Source: Streptomyces violascens (GTDB lineage: Bacteria; Actinomycetota; Actinomycetes; Streptomycetales; Streptomycetaceae). Taken from it: 64,000 nt of DNA. Made by a program: the position numbers and the translations under genes. Below are positions 48,985-57,305 of the stretch, one piece after another (positions within the stretch are counted from its first letter, which is position 1; every line of letters begins with the position of its first letter). Under the pieces are notes generated by a model that did not search any database, had not been told where the DNA came from, and was given only the letters and a program-made list of their open reading frames with translations. The stretch is taken from positions 62,001 through 126,000 of the forward strand of contig NZ_BMUA01000002.1 of NCBI RefSeq assembly GCF_014649955.1. Reading direction: 5' to 3'.

Positions 48985-49125
48985 TGTGCGGGTGACGTGT
49001 GAGCCGGTCATGCGGTGACGGGGCATTCCGGCTCTCCGCGGTTACGCGGATCACGGCTGCGGGTCAGCGCCGGGTTTGCACCGGCTTCCCCCCGTACGGG
49101 CATGACGACGCGACCACCCTACCGG
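48985..49125 (-). promoter_or_regulatory. Cobalamin riboswitch
   Basis: On the minus strand, GGGGAAGCCGGTGCAAACCC and GGCGCTGACCCGCAGCCGTG are contiguous (49052-49091), the conserved aptamer core. The B12-box variant GAGCCGGAATGCC follows at 49022-49034. It sits 100-200 bases upstream of the first gene of the toroid/ECF operon on the same strand. It should repress the operon when adenosyl- or methylcobalamin is plentiful. Confidence 0.92.
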
Positions 49126-49130
49126 GCGGG

Positions 49131-49537
49131 GGTCCTTCCCCCTCCCCGCCCCTTCCCCAAACCCTCCGGGGGTGGGGAGAGGCTGAGGCCCGTTGCCGGG
49201 GGCGCTGCCCCCCGGCCCCCGCGCAGGGCGGACGGCTTTCGGCTGCGGACCGTGCGTGGCTGGTCGCGCAGTTCCCCGCGCCCCCAGCAGGGTCGATGCC
49301 GGCAGGTCCGAGCATCTTCAGCCCGTCCGACAGCCGCGTGGCACCTGTCGAGACATACCCAGCCCGTCGGTAGTTGGGCGTGGTCCGGCCAGGCATACCC
49401 AGCCCGTCCGGCGTTTGAGGGCGAGCGCCCTTCAGGTGCGAACGGGGTCTGGGGCGGAGCCCCGGCAGCCACCGGGCCGCACCCGGACAGCTCACCCCCG
49501 GCGGGTCCGGGGAAGGGGCGGGGTGGGGGACAGCCCC
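49131..49537. repeat. Gene-free spacer filled with repeats
   Basis: 407 bases between the riboswitch and the MBL gene. A family B hairpin repeat is at 49187-49229. The dispersed element copy 4 is at 49238-49292 (GCTGCGGACCGTGCGTGGC then GCGCAGTTCCCCGCGCCCC). A CAGCCCGTC motif occurs repeatedly (near 49319, 49362 and 49400), and the inverted part of family B ends near 49470. Confidence 0.75.
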
Positions 49538-50593
49538 CTAAACCGCCCGGTACCGCACCACTCCGCCCCCCACCACCCGCTCCGCCCGCCCCAGCTTCTC
49601 CAGGCGCCGCACATGCGCCTCCGCCTCCGACACCGCGATCGTGCGCGACCCGTACGGGATCTGGGACCACGGGCGGTTCCACTCCATGCGTTCCGCGAGC
49701 TGCCAGGGGGTGAGGGGAGTGGACAGCAGGGCCAGCAGGCCCGAAAGGCGGTCCTCGTGGTGGGACAGCAACTCCCGCACCCGCGCCGCCGGTTCCGCGA
49801 AGGCGTGCTGGTGGGCCGGGAGCACCTCGGCGACCCCGAGGCGGCCGACGCGTTCGAGGGAGTCGAGATAGTCACCGAGGGGGTCGGCCGCCCCGCCCTC
49901 GTCGGGGTCCTCGTACAGGCCGATGTGCGGGGTGATGCCGGGCAGGAGGTGGTCGCCGCTGAACAGGCGGCCGTTTCCGGGGAGCTGGGACGGGTGCGCC
50001 TCCTCCAGGTGGAGGCAGACGTGGCCCGGCGTGTGCCCCGGTGTCCAGATCGCACGGAGCCGGCGCCCGGCGAGCGGCAGCAGATCGCCGGGCACGATCT
50101 CGCGGTCGGGCAGCGCGGCCCGCAGCCCCGGCAGGGTCCGCATCCGGCCCGAGGCGCGGGCCTCGCGCAGCGGGGCGATGTGTTCCTCGGGCGCGCCGAC
50201 CCCGGCCAGCTTGGCGCACAAGTAGTCCAGCCAGACGCCCGGTTCGGCCTCGCGGGTGCGGCGTACGACGGCGGTGTCGGCGGGGTGCATCGCGATCCAC
50301 GCCCCGGACGCCTCGCGCACCTGGCCGGAGAGCCCGTGGTGGTCGGGGTGGTGGTGGGTGATGACCACGCCGTGGACGGCCGAGACGTCCGTGCCCAGCG
50401 CCCGAAGGCCGGCCGTCAGGGTGTCCCAGGAGGCCGGGTCGTCCCACCCGGTGTCGACGAGCACCGGGCCCCGGTCGGTGTCGACGAGGTGGACCAGGGT
50501 GTGGCCCAGGGGATTGTCCGGGATCGGCACCTTGATGGAGTGGACGCCGCCACCGTGGTCGGTCACCTGAGGCGCGGCTGGCTCCTGCGGCAT
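49538..50593 (-). CDS. Metallo-beta-lactamase-fold hydrolase
   Basis: 351 residues. Metal-binding motif VVITHHHPDHHGLSGQ (H-x-H-x-D-H) near residue 80, then IWTPGHTPGHVCLHLEE, LFSGDHLLPGITPHIG (bridging Asp) and VLPAHQHAF. The C-terminal 80 residues form a winged-helix-like extension (LTPWQLAERMEWNRPW, AEAHVRRLEKLGRAERV), as in MBL enzymes of the LACTB2/glyoxalase II-like group. ATG 50593 has GAGGA about 5 bases upstream. It is divergent from the aldehyde dehydrogenase, and a perfect KstR-type operator lies about 90 bases upstream of its start. Confidence 0.88.
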   Translation of the reverse strand: MPQEPAAPQVTDHGGGVHSIKVPIPDNPLGHTLVHLVDTDRGPVLVDTGWDDPASWDTLTAGLRALGTDVSAVHGVVITHHHPDHHGLSGQVREASGAWIAMHPADTAVVRRTREAEPGVWLDYLCAKLAGVGAPEEHIAPLREARASGRMRTLPGLRAALPDREIVPGDLLPLAGRRLRAIWTPGHTPGHVCLHLEEAHPSQLPGNGRLFSGDHLLPGITPHIGLYEDPDEGGAADPLGDYLDSLERVGRLGVAEVLPAHQHAFAEPAARVRELLSHHEDRLSGLLALLSTPLTPWQLAERMEWNRPWSQIPYGSRTIAVSEAEAHVRRLEKLGRAERVVGGGVVRYRAV

Positions 50594-50680
50594 GGCGTCC
50601 TCGTCTCTCCGGGAGTCCCGCTGGGCGCGCGGAATCCCTCTGGGTGCACGCCCGGCGGCACGCTTCTGCCCCACTATAAC

Positions 50681-50694
50681 TAGAACTGGTTTCA
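50681..50694. promoter_or_regulatory. KstR-type operator (perfect), MBL/ALDH promoter
   Basis: TAGAACTGGTTTCA matches TnnAACnnGTTnnA at every fixed position. About 88 bases upstream of the MBL start and 160 upstream of the aldehyde dehydrogenase start. Confidence 0.75.
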
Positions 50695-50784
50695 GTGGTT
50701 GGCCGAGTCAACCAGTTCTGCCGAGATCCAACTCCCTTTACCCGCCCGCGCCCCGGCCCCGTTCGGCCCGTGGACTCCTGCAAC

Positions 50785-50803
50785 TAGAACTGGTATCAGT
50801 TCT
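50785..50803. promoter_or_regulatory. KstR-like operator (one mismatch, palindromic), ALDH side
   Basis: TAGAACTGGTATCA fits TnnAACnnGTTnnA with one mismatch, and the wider sequence is the 7-bp inverted repeat AGAACTG-GTAT-CAGTTCT (50786-50803). About 50 bases upstream of the aldehyde dehydrogenase start. Confidence 0.7.
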
Positions 50804-50853
50804 GAAACGAAGTCAGGCAGCCGGCAGGAAAAGCCCCGCAGGAGGCACCAGGC

Positions 50854-52314
50854 ATGACCGAGCTCGTGGAACACGGACAGCTGTTCATCGGCGGGGAGTT
50901 GACCGACCCCCTCGGCTCCGACGTCATCGAGGTGATCTCGCCCCATACCGAGCAGGTCATCGGCCGCGTCCCGCACGCCTCCCGGGCGGATGTGGACCGG
51001 GCCGTGGCCGTTGCGCGCAAGGCCTTCGACGAGGGGCCCTGGGCGCGGGCCACGCCCGAGGAGCGCATCGAGGTCGTCTCCCGGATCAAGGACGCGATCC
51101 TGGTCCGGCACGAGGAGATCGCCAGGTCGATCAGCTCGCAGAACGGCTCCCCGTACTCCTGGAGCGTGCTCGCGCAGGCGCTCGGCGCGATGATGGTGTG
51201 GGATTCCGCCCTCACCGTCGCCCGTCAATTCCCCTATGAGGAACGGCGGTCGGGGGCGCTCGGGCCGCTGCTCGTGCGGCGTGAGCCGGTCGGGGTCGTG
51301 GCGGCCGTCGTGCCGTGGAACGTCCCGCAGTTCGTCGCCGCGGCCAAGCTCGGGCCCGCGCTGCTCACCGGCTGCTCGGTGATCCTCAAGCCGTCCCCCG
51401 AGTCGCCCCTGGACTCGTACATCCTCGGCGAGATGGCCGTCGAGGCCGGGCTCCCGGCGGGCGTGCTCTCCATCCTGCCCGCGGACCGCGAGGTCAGCGA
51501 GTACCTCGTCGGGCACCCCGGGATCGACAAGGTGTCCTTCACCGGGTCCGTCGCGGCCGGCAAGCGCGTGATGGAGGTCGCCGCGCGCAACCTCACCCGC
51601 GTCACCCTGGAGCTCGGTGGCAAGTCGGCCGCGGTGATCCTGCCCGACGCGGACCTGGCGGCGACCGTCGCGGGCGTCGTCCCGGCCGCCTGGATGAACA
51701 ACGGCCAGGCGTGCGTGGCCCAGACCCGCATCCTGGCGCCGCAGAGCCGCTACGACGAGATCGCCGAGGCGTTCGCGGCCGCCGCCGGGGCGCTCGTCGT
51801 CGGGGACCCCCTGGACGCGGCCACCCAGGTCGGGCCGCTGGTCGCCAAGCGGCAGCAGCAGCGCTCGCTCGACTACATCCGGATCGGGCAGGAGGAAGGC
51901 GCCAAGATCCTCACCGGCGGCGGCCGGCCGGCCGGGCTCGACCGGGGCTGGTACGTCGAGCCGACCCTCTTCGGCGGGGTCGACAACGCGATGCGCATCG
52001 CCCGCGAGGAGATCTTCGGCCCGGTCATCTGCCTGCTGCCGTACGCGGATGAGGCCGAGGCGCTCAGGATCGCCAACGACTCCGAGTACGGGCTCAGCGG
52101 CAGCGTGTGGACCGGCGACGTCGAGCACGGCATCGAGTTCGGACGGAAGGTGCGTACGGGAACCTTCAACGTCAACACGTTCAGTCTGGACATGCTCGGG
52201 CCGTTCGGGGGCTACAAGTCCTCCGGTCTGGGGCGGGAGTTCGGGCCCGAGGGCTTCGGCGAGTACCTGGAGCACAAGATGATCCACCTGCCCGCCGGGC
52301 ACGGAGGCGAGTGA
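50854..52314 (+). CDS. NAD(P)-dependent aldehyde dehydrogenase
   Basis: 486 residues. PWNVPQFVAAAKLGPALLTG and VILKPSPESPLDSYILGEM form the cofactor site. VSFTGSVAAGKRVME is the Rossmann Gly motif, the catalytic Glu lies in LELGGKSAAVILPDADL near residue 253, and the catalytic Cys in NNGQACVAQTRI near residue 287. EEIFGPVICLLPY and GPFGGYKSSGLGRE complete the family. Two KstR-type operators lie upstream, and a P450-type ferredoxin gene overlaps the stop (TGATG). A role in oxidising a sterol- or alcohol-derived aldehyde made by the CYP125-like P450 is plausible. Confidence 0.92.
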   Translation: MTELVEHGQLFIGGELTDPLGSDVIEVISPHTEQVIGRVPHASRADVDRAVAVARKAFDEGPWARATPEERIEVVSRIKDAILVRHEEIARSISSQNGSPYSWSVLAQALGAMMVWDSALTVARQFPYEERRSGALGPLLVRREPVGVVAAVVPWNVPQFVAAAKLGPALLTGCSVILKPSPESPLDSYILGEMAVEAGLPAGVLSILPADREVSEYLVGHPGIDKVSFTGSVAAGKRVMEVAARNLTRVTLELGGKSAAVILPDADLAATVAGVVPAAWMNNGQACVAQTRILAPQSRYDEIAEAFAAAAGALVVGDPLDAATQVGPLVAKRQQQRSLDYIRIGQEEGAKILTGGGRPAGLDRGWYVEPTLFGGVDNAMRIAREEIFGPVICLLPYADEAEALRIANDSEYGLSGSVWTGDVEHGIEFGRKVRTGTFNVNTFSLDMLGPFGGYKSSGLGREFGPEGFGEYLEHKMIHLPAGHGGE

Positions 52315-52547
52315 TGGGCGACCGCTGGCACGTCGAGGTCGACCGGAGCGTGTGCATCGGCTCCGGCATGTGCGTCAACCACGCCCCGGCCGGCTTCGAA
52401 CTCGACGCCGCACGTCAGTCCCACCCCCGCACCCCCGACACCGACGCCAGCGAACAGATCCTGGCCGCCGCCGAGGGCTGCCCGGTCGAGGCCATCCTGA
52501 TCACCCTGCACGACTCCCGCGAGACGGTGTTCCCGCCCGAGGAGTAA
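52314..52547 (+). CDS. P450-type 3Fe-4S ferredoxin
   Basis: 77 residues. Cluster ligands follow the single-cluster actinobacterial pattern C-x5-C-xn-C-P: VDRSVCIGSGMCVNHAP near residues 14-20 and AAEGCPVEAILI near 56. The middle position normally Cys in 4Fe-4S proteins is Gly/Ser, indicating a 3Fe-4S cluster. Such ferredoxins donate electrons to P450s. ATG 52314 has GGAGG 6 bases upstream. The last codons (PPEE) lie within the first unit of a 22-bp tandem repeat. Confidence 0.88.
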   Translation: MGDRWHVEVDRSVCIGSGMCVNHAPAGFELDAARQSHPRTPDTDASEQILAAAEGCPVEAILITLHDSRETVFPPEE

Positions 52548-52591
52548 GCCCGATACGCCCGAGGGGCAGACCCGATATGCCCGAGGAATAG
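52535..52591. repeat. 22-bp tandem repeat at the ferredoxin 3' end
   Basis: Units start at 52535, 52557 and 52579: GCCCGAGGAGTAAGCCCGAT-AC, GCCCGAGGGGCAGACCCGAT-AT and GCCCGAGGAATAG. The first unit contains the ferredoxin stop codon, and later units would re-supply stop codons, so this is a duplication of the gene end. Confidence 0.85.
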
Positions 52592-52776
52592 CGCCGTAAC
52601 GGCCCCCTTTGCCCCCTCCCGTTCGACGTCCTGCGAACACAGGTTGATCCATGCGTAGTGCACGGTGACCTCATGACAGGCGTGACTGTCCCGGCCCGTC
52701 GGTGGCGTGGAAAAGTCGTCCACGCCGTCGAGGGGGGAGCGCCAACTCGATGTCATGACGTCGAGGGGGAGGCACC

Positions 52777-55350
52777 ATGGACAAGCGGTACGAGGTCTTC
52801 TGTCTGGCGGACAGGTATTTCTACGAGACCCCGGACCGCTTGTCCTCCTCGCGCACCGAGGACGGCGCCAACGACGCCGGCCGGGTGCCGCTCTTCGAGG
52901 CGGCGCGGCGCACCGTCCCCCAGGGCTGGACGGCCCAACTCGCCGGGGACTGGCTGCACTTCAGCCCCGACGGCATACCGGGGCGCAGAGTGCGGCCCCA
53001 GCAGGGCTGGAAGATCCACGTCTCGGCCTGTCTGGACAACGCCGAGAAGACCGCGTCGTACGTGTGGGACTACTGCGTCGCACGCGCCATACCGTTCAAG
53101 TTCGTGCCCGGACGCCGGCCCCTGCACCTGCGCAACTCCAAGTACGCCGGCCGCGGCTCCAGCGGGAAGTTCGCCACGATCTACCCGGCCGACGAGGCCG
53201 AATTCCGGGTGATTCTGGAGGAGTTGGGCGCGCTCCTCGCGGGGGAGCCGGGGCCGTACATCCTGAGTGATCTGCGCTGGGGCGAGGGTCCGCTCTACGT
53301 CCGCTACGGCGGGTTCACCAAGCGGCACTGCGTGGACGCCAACGGCACCCTGGTGACCGCGATCGAGAACGGCGACGGGGTGCTCGTGCCCGACCGCCGC
53401 GACCCCGCCTTCCACCTGCCCGACTGGGTCGCGCTGCCCGAGTTCCTCGCGCCGCACCTCGCGGCCCGCAACGCGACCACCACCGGCGACCTGCCCTACC
53501 GCATCGAGCGCGCCCTGCACTTCTCCAACGGCGGCGGCGTCTACGCCGGGACCGACATCCGCACCGGCGAGAAGGTCGTCCTCAAGGAGGCCAGGCCCCA
53601 CGCCGGGCTCGCCGCGGACGGCGCCGACGCGGTGACCCGCCTGGAGCGTGAGAAGGCCGCCCTGGAACAGGTCGGCGGGCTCGGCGTCGCACCCGCCGTA
53701 CGCGACTGGTTCACCCTCGGCGAGCACCGCTTCCTCGTCATGGACTTCCTCGAAGGACGCACCCTCAACTCCTTCTTCGCGCACCGCCACCCGCTCATCG
53801 GCGCCGAACCGGACCCGGACGCGGTCGCCGAGTACACCGCGTGGGCGCTGCGCATCCTCGGGGCCGTCGAGGACGCGGTGGCCGCCGTGCACGGGCGGGG
53901 GATCGTCTTCAACGACCTGCACATGTTCAACATCATGGTCGACCCCGACGAACAGGGCGTACGGCTCCTCGACTTCGAGGCCGCGCTGCCCGTCGACGAC
54001 CACCGCGGCCAGTCCATGGCGCACCCCGGCTTCATCGCGCCGCTCGACCGCAAGGGCTTCGACGTGGACCGCTACGCGCTGGCCTGTCTGCGGCTCGCGC
54101 TGTTCGTGCCGATGACGAGCCTCCTGGTGATCGACCGGTCCAAGGCCGCCCACCTCGCCGAGATCGCCGCCTCCCAGTTCCCCGGCCTGCCCGTGGGCTA
54201 CCTCGACGAGGCGGTCCGGGTGATCGAGGGGGAGAGCGCGCCGATGGGCGGGTGCGTGCCCGTCGAGCCGGGCGACTGGCCCGCGAGCCGCGACTCCATG
54301 GCGGCGGCCATCCTCGCCTCCGCGACCCCCGGGCGCGACGACCGGCTCTTCCCCGGCGACGTGGCCCAGTTCGCCGACGGCGGCGGCCTCGGCCTCGCGC
54401 ACGGCGCCGCCGGAGTCCTCTACGCGCTCGCCGAGACGGGCGCCGCCCGCTACCCCGAGGGCGAACAGTGGCTGCTCGCACACACCGCGCCGCCGCCGTC
54501 CGGCACCCCGCTCGGCCTGTACGACGGGCTCGCGGGAGTCGCCCTCGTCCTCGACCGGCTCGGCCACACCGAACGGGCCCGCGAGCTCATCGAGTCGGTC
54601 CTGGCCGAGAACTGGCAACGGCTCGCCCCCGAACTGCACGGAGGGCTGGCCGGACTGGGCCTCGTACTCGATCGACTCGGCTTCAAAGAACAGGCGTTGG
54701 AGGCCTCCGACCTGCTCGCCACCCGCACCGGGGGTGGCCGCCGGGCCGGGCTCCTGCACGGCGCCACCGGCCCCGCCCTGTTCCTGCTCCGCCTGTACGA
54801 GTCCACCGGTGATCCCGCGCTGCTGGACCGGGCCGCCGAGGAGCTGCGCCGCGACCTCGACCGCTGTGTGACGAACCCGGCCGGCACCCTCGTCGTCAAC
54901 GACACCACGCGCACCCTGCCCTACCTGGGCGCAGGCAGCGTCGGCATCGCCGCCGTGCTCGACGACTTCCTCGCGCACCGCCCCGACGAGGCGTTCCGCG
55001 AGGCGCGGGACAAGATCCTGCCCGCCGCGCGCTCCCGGTACTACGGCCAGTCCGGCCTGTTCAACGGGCGCGCCGGGATGGTGCTCCACCTGGCGAGGGC
55101 CGGGGCGCCGCACGCCTGGCTCGCCGAGCAGATCGACGGACTCGCCTGGTTCGCACTGCCCTACCGAGGCCAACTCGCCTTCCCCGGCGACCAGATGATG
55201 CGGCTCTCGATGGACCTCGCGACCGGCACGGCGGGCTGCCTCCTGGCGCTCGGCGCGGCCCTCGCAGACCGGCCCGTCGGGCTGCCCTTCCTGGCGCCCG
55301 CCCCCGCCGCCCCACCGGGCGGCCCCACAGACGGCCCCACCCGGGGCTGA
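52777..55350 (+). CDS. ramC: Class III lanthipeptide synthetase (RamC/AmfT-like LanKC)
   Basis: 857 residues in three domains. The N-terminal lyase-like region (1-215) has FKFVPGRRPLHLRNSKYAGR and GKFATIYPADEAEF. The Ser/Thr-kinase-like domain (about 245-500) has the ATP lysine in VVLKEARPH, catalytic GIVFNDLHMFNIMVD and the DFE motif LLDFEAALPVD. The cyclase-like toroid (about 525-850) has repeats GLAHGAAGVLYALAE, GLYDGLAGVALVLDR, LLHGATGPALFLLRL and GLFNGRAGMVLHLA. The zinc-binding Cys-Cys-His of class I/II/IV cyclases is absent, as in RamC. It phosphorylates and eliminates Ser in the RamS precursor and forms the rings. ATG 52777 has GGGGGAGG just upstream. Confidence 0.95.
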   Translation: MDKRYEVFCLADRYFYETPDRLSSSRTEDGANDAGRVPLFEAARRTVPQGWTAQLAGDWLHFSPDGIPGRRVRPQQGWKIHVSACLDNAEKTASYVWDYCVARAIPFKFVPGRRPLHLRNSKYAGRGSSGKFATIYPADEAEFRVILEELGALLAGEPGPYILSDLRWGEGPLYVRYGGFTKRHCVDANGTLVTAIENGDGVLVPDRRDPAFHLPDWVALPEFLAPHLAARNATTTGDLPYRIERALHFSNGGGVYAGTDIRTGEKVVLKEARPHAGLAADGADAVTRLEREKAALEQVGGLGVAPAVRDWFTLGEHRFLVMDFLEGRTLNSFFAHRHPLIGAEPDPDAVAEYTAWALRILGAVEDAVAAVHGRGIVFNDLHMFNIMVDPDEQGVRLLDFEAALPVDDHRGQSMAHPGFIAPLDRKGFDVDRYALACLRLALFVPMTSLLVIDRSKAAHLAEIAASQFPGLPVGYLDEAVRVIEGESAPMGGCVPVEPGDWPASRDSMAAAILASATPGRDDRLFPGDVAQFADGGGLGLAHGAAGVLYALAETGAARYPEGEQWLLAHTAPPPSGTPLGLYDGLAGVALVLDRLGHTERARELIESVLAENWQRLAPELHGGLAGLGLVLDRLGFKEQALEASDLLATRTGGGRRAGLLHGATGPALFLLRLYESTGDPALLDRAAEELRRDLDRCVTNPAGTLVVNDTTRTLPYLGAGSVGIAAVLDDFLAHRPDEAFREARDKILPAARSRYYGQSGLFNGRAGMVLHLARAGAPHAWLAEQIDGLAWFALPYRGQLAFPGDQMMRLSMDLATGTAGCLLALGAALADRPVGLPFLAPAPAAPPGGPTDGPTRG

Positions 55351-55404
55351 AGCAAACCCCGTCCCCACGGACGGCAACGCACATCGCCGACAAAGGAGAA
55401 AGCA

Positions 55405-55548
55405 ATGTCCCTTCTGGACCTGCAGAACCTCGACGTTGAACTCGACATCGACGAGGGCGACGGCGGCGGCCACGGCGGTCACGGCGGCGGCAGCTCGCTC
55501 AGCCTGCTCCTCTGTGACAGCGTCGCCAGCCTGACGCTCTGCCTGTGA
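55405..55548 (+). CDS. ramS: SapB-like class III lanthipeptide precursor
   Basis: 47 residues. Leader MSLLDLQNLDVELDIDEGDG matches the LLDLQ start of RamS/AmfS, which binds the synthetase. A spacer GGGHGGHGGG follows, which I do not know from RamS or AmfS. The core SSLSLLLCDSVASLTLCL contains two copies of S-x2-S-x3-C (SSLSLLLC and SVASLTLC), the exact pattern for two lanthionine or labionin rings as in SapB. It should be cleaved, exported by RamAB and act as an extracellular surfactant for aerial growth. ATG 55405 has AAAGGAGA 6 bases upstream. The gene is too small for routine gene finders. Confidence 0.93.
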   Translation: MSLLDLQNLDVELDIDEGDGGGHGGHGGGSSLSLLLCDSVASLTLCL

Positions 55549-55568
55549 TCACCGCCTGTGATCACCGC
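55541..55568. repeat. 14-bp direct duplication at the ramS stop
   Basis: GCCTGTGATCACC occurs at 55541 and again at 55555, in direct tandem. The first copy contains the ramS stop codon; TGATCA is a small palindrome. Confidence 0.7.
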
Positions 55569-55594
55569 GTAGTTCCGGTGACGCAGTGAACGAC

Positions 55595-55631
55595 GCGGCC
55601 CCGCCCGGCACCGCTCGCCGGCCGGGGCCGC
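55595..55631 (+). terminator. Intra-operon terminator between ramS and ramA
   Basis: 9-bp stem GCGGCCCCG / CGGGGCCGC extended inward by CCGGC / GCCGG. It ends 18 bases before the ramA TTG start. It probably reduces ramAB relative to ramS transcript. Confidence 0.75.
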
Positions 55632-55649
55632 CGCACGCGGGAGGCCGCC

Positions 55650-57305
55650 TTGCTGTTGCGTGAGACCGTCCGGCAGAGCGCCGGCCCCGGCACCCTGATC
55701 CTGCTCCTCAGCTGCGCGTCGGCCGGCGCCGGGCTCGCCCTGCCCGCGGCGCTCGGCCGGTCCCTCGACCTGGTCCTGGCCGGCCGGCAGAGTGAGGCCG
55801 GACCCTGGATCACCCTGTGTGTCGTCCTCACCGTGCTCGCCGTCCTGATCGGCGCGTACGAATCCGCCGTCACCGCGACCGCCACCGCCCGCAGCGCCGC
55901 CTGGATCCGGCGCCGGGTGCTCGGCCACGTACTGGACGCCGGTACGCAACAGGCTTGCTCCGAGGGCGAGTTGGTGGCCCGTCTCACCGGGAACGCGGTG
56001 CAGGCCGCGACCGTACCGGTGTCGATCGCAGGCACCCTCGCGGCCGTCGTCACCCCGGTCGGCGGCCTCGTCGCCCTCGCCCTCACCGACTGGTGGACCG
56101 CCCTGGTGGTGCTCGCCGGGATGCCGCTGTTCGCCCTGCTCCTGAAGGTGTTCGTGCGCGGCTCCGGCGCCAGCAGTGCCGGGTATCTGCACACCCAGGG
56201 CGAGATCGCGGGCCGCCTGCTCGAAGCGGTGCGCGGCGCCCGCACCATCGCCGCCGCCGGACACCCCGAGCGCGACGCCGAGCGCATCCTGGCCCCGCTG
56301 CCCGAACTCTCCGGCCAGGGCCACCGCATGTGGGAGGTCCTCGGCCGCTCCACCGCCCAGGCCGCGATCCTCCTGCCCCTGCTCCAGCTCGCCGTCCTCG
56401 CGGTCGCCGGACTGCGCGTCGCGCACGGCGACCTGAGCGTCGGCGGCCTCCTCGCCGCCTGGCGCTACGCGGCCCTCGCCACCGGCACCGGCGCCCTGGT
56501 CGGCATGGTCAACACCCTGACCCGCGGCCGCACCGCGACGGCCCGCCTCCAGGATGTGCTGACCGCTCCGAGCGTGACGTACGGCAGCAGTGAACTGCCC
56601 TCGGCAGGCGGCGAGTTGACCCTTCGGGGTGTCGTGCACGGGCCCCTGCGCGGAATCGATCTCACGGTGCCAGGCGGTGCCGTCGTCGCCGTCGTCGGGC
56701 GGTCCGGCAGCGGCAAGTCGGCGCTCGCGGCCGTCGCGGGCCGCCTCGCCGACCCCGAGTCGGGGACGGTGGCCCTCGACGGCGTGCCCCTGCCCTCCCT
56801 CGCGCGGGCCGAACTGCGCAGGGCGGTCGGCTACGCCTTCGCCCGTCCGGTGCTGCTCGGCGGCACGGTGGGCGGCACCATCGCGTACGGTGCCGAAGAC
56901 CCGGGCGAGGCCGCGGTGCGCGCCGCCGCCCGCGCCGCCTGCGCCGACGACTTCATCCGTACGATGCCCGAGGGCTACGCCACGCCCTGCGCGAGCGCCC
57001 CGCTGTCCGGTGGCGAGGCCCAACGCCTCGGCCTGGCAAGGGCGTTCGCTCACCCCGGGCGGTTGCTGATCCTGGACGACGCCACCTCCAGCCTCGACTC
57101 CGCCACCGAGCTCAAGGTCTCCCAGGCGCTGCTGCACGGCTCCGGCACCCACCTGATCATCGCCCTGCGGGCGTCGACGGCGGCCCGCGCGGACCTCGTG
57201 GTGTGGCTGGAGGAGGGACGGGTGCGCGCGGTCGCACCCCACCAGCGGCTCTGTCGGCTCGCCGCATACCGCGCTGTGTTCGGGGAGGCCGACGCGTCGT
57301 GCTGA
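55650..57305 (+). CDS. ramA: ABC exporter subunit (RamA/AmfB-like)
   Basis: 551 residues: six-helix membrane domain (1-310) and C-terminal ATPase with Walker A VVGRSGSGKSALAAVAG near 350, signature LSGGEAQRLGLARAF and Walker B LLILDDATSSLDSAT. The TTG start at 55650 is chosen because GGGAGG lies 6 bases upstream and no ATG or GTG with a ribosome binding site fits. It forms a heterodimer with the next protein to export the modified RamS peptide. The Walker B ends in DDA instead of DEA or DEP, so the catalytic Glu is replaced by Asp, making this the likely weaker ATPase site. The stop overlaps the ramB start by 7 bases. Confidence 0.9.
   Translation: MLLRETVRQSAGPGTLILLLSCASAGAGLALPAALGRSLDLVLAGRQSEAGPWITLCVVLTVLAVLIGAYESAVTATATARSAAWIRRRVLGHVLDAGTQQACSEGELVARLTGNAVQAATVPVSIAGTLAAVVTPVGGLVALALTDWWTALVVLAGMPLFALLLKVFVRGSGASSAGYLHTQGEIAGRLLEAVRGARTIAAAGHPERDAERILAPLPELSGQGHRMWEVLGRSTAQAAILLPLLQLAVLAVAGLRVAHGDLSVGGLLAAWRYAALATGTGALVGMVNTLTRGRTATARLQDVLTAPSVTYGSSELPSAGGELTLRGVVHGPLRGIDLTVPGGAVVAVVGRSGSGKSALAAVAGRLADPESGTVALDGVPLPSLARAELRRAVGYAFARPVLLGGTVGGTIAYGAEDPGEAAVRAAARAACADDFIRTMPEGYATPCASAPLSGGEAQRLGLARAFAHPGRLLILDDATSSLDSATELKVSQALLHGSGTHLIIALRASTAARADLVVWLEEGRVRAVAPHQRLCRLAAYRAVFGEADASC

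Noticed and set aside
52753..55482. 909-codon minus-strand frame across the lanthipeptide locus
   Set aside because: Antisense to ramC, which shows all kinase and cyclase motifs. The minus frame reads as Gly/Val/Arg-rich shadow.
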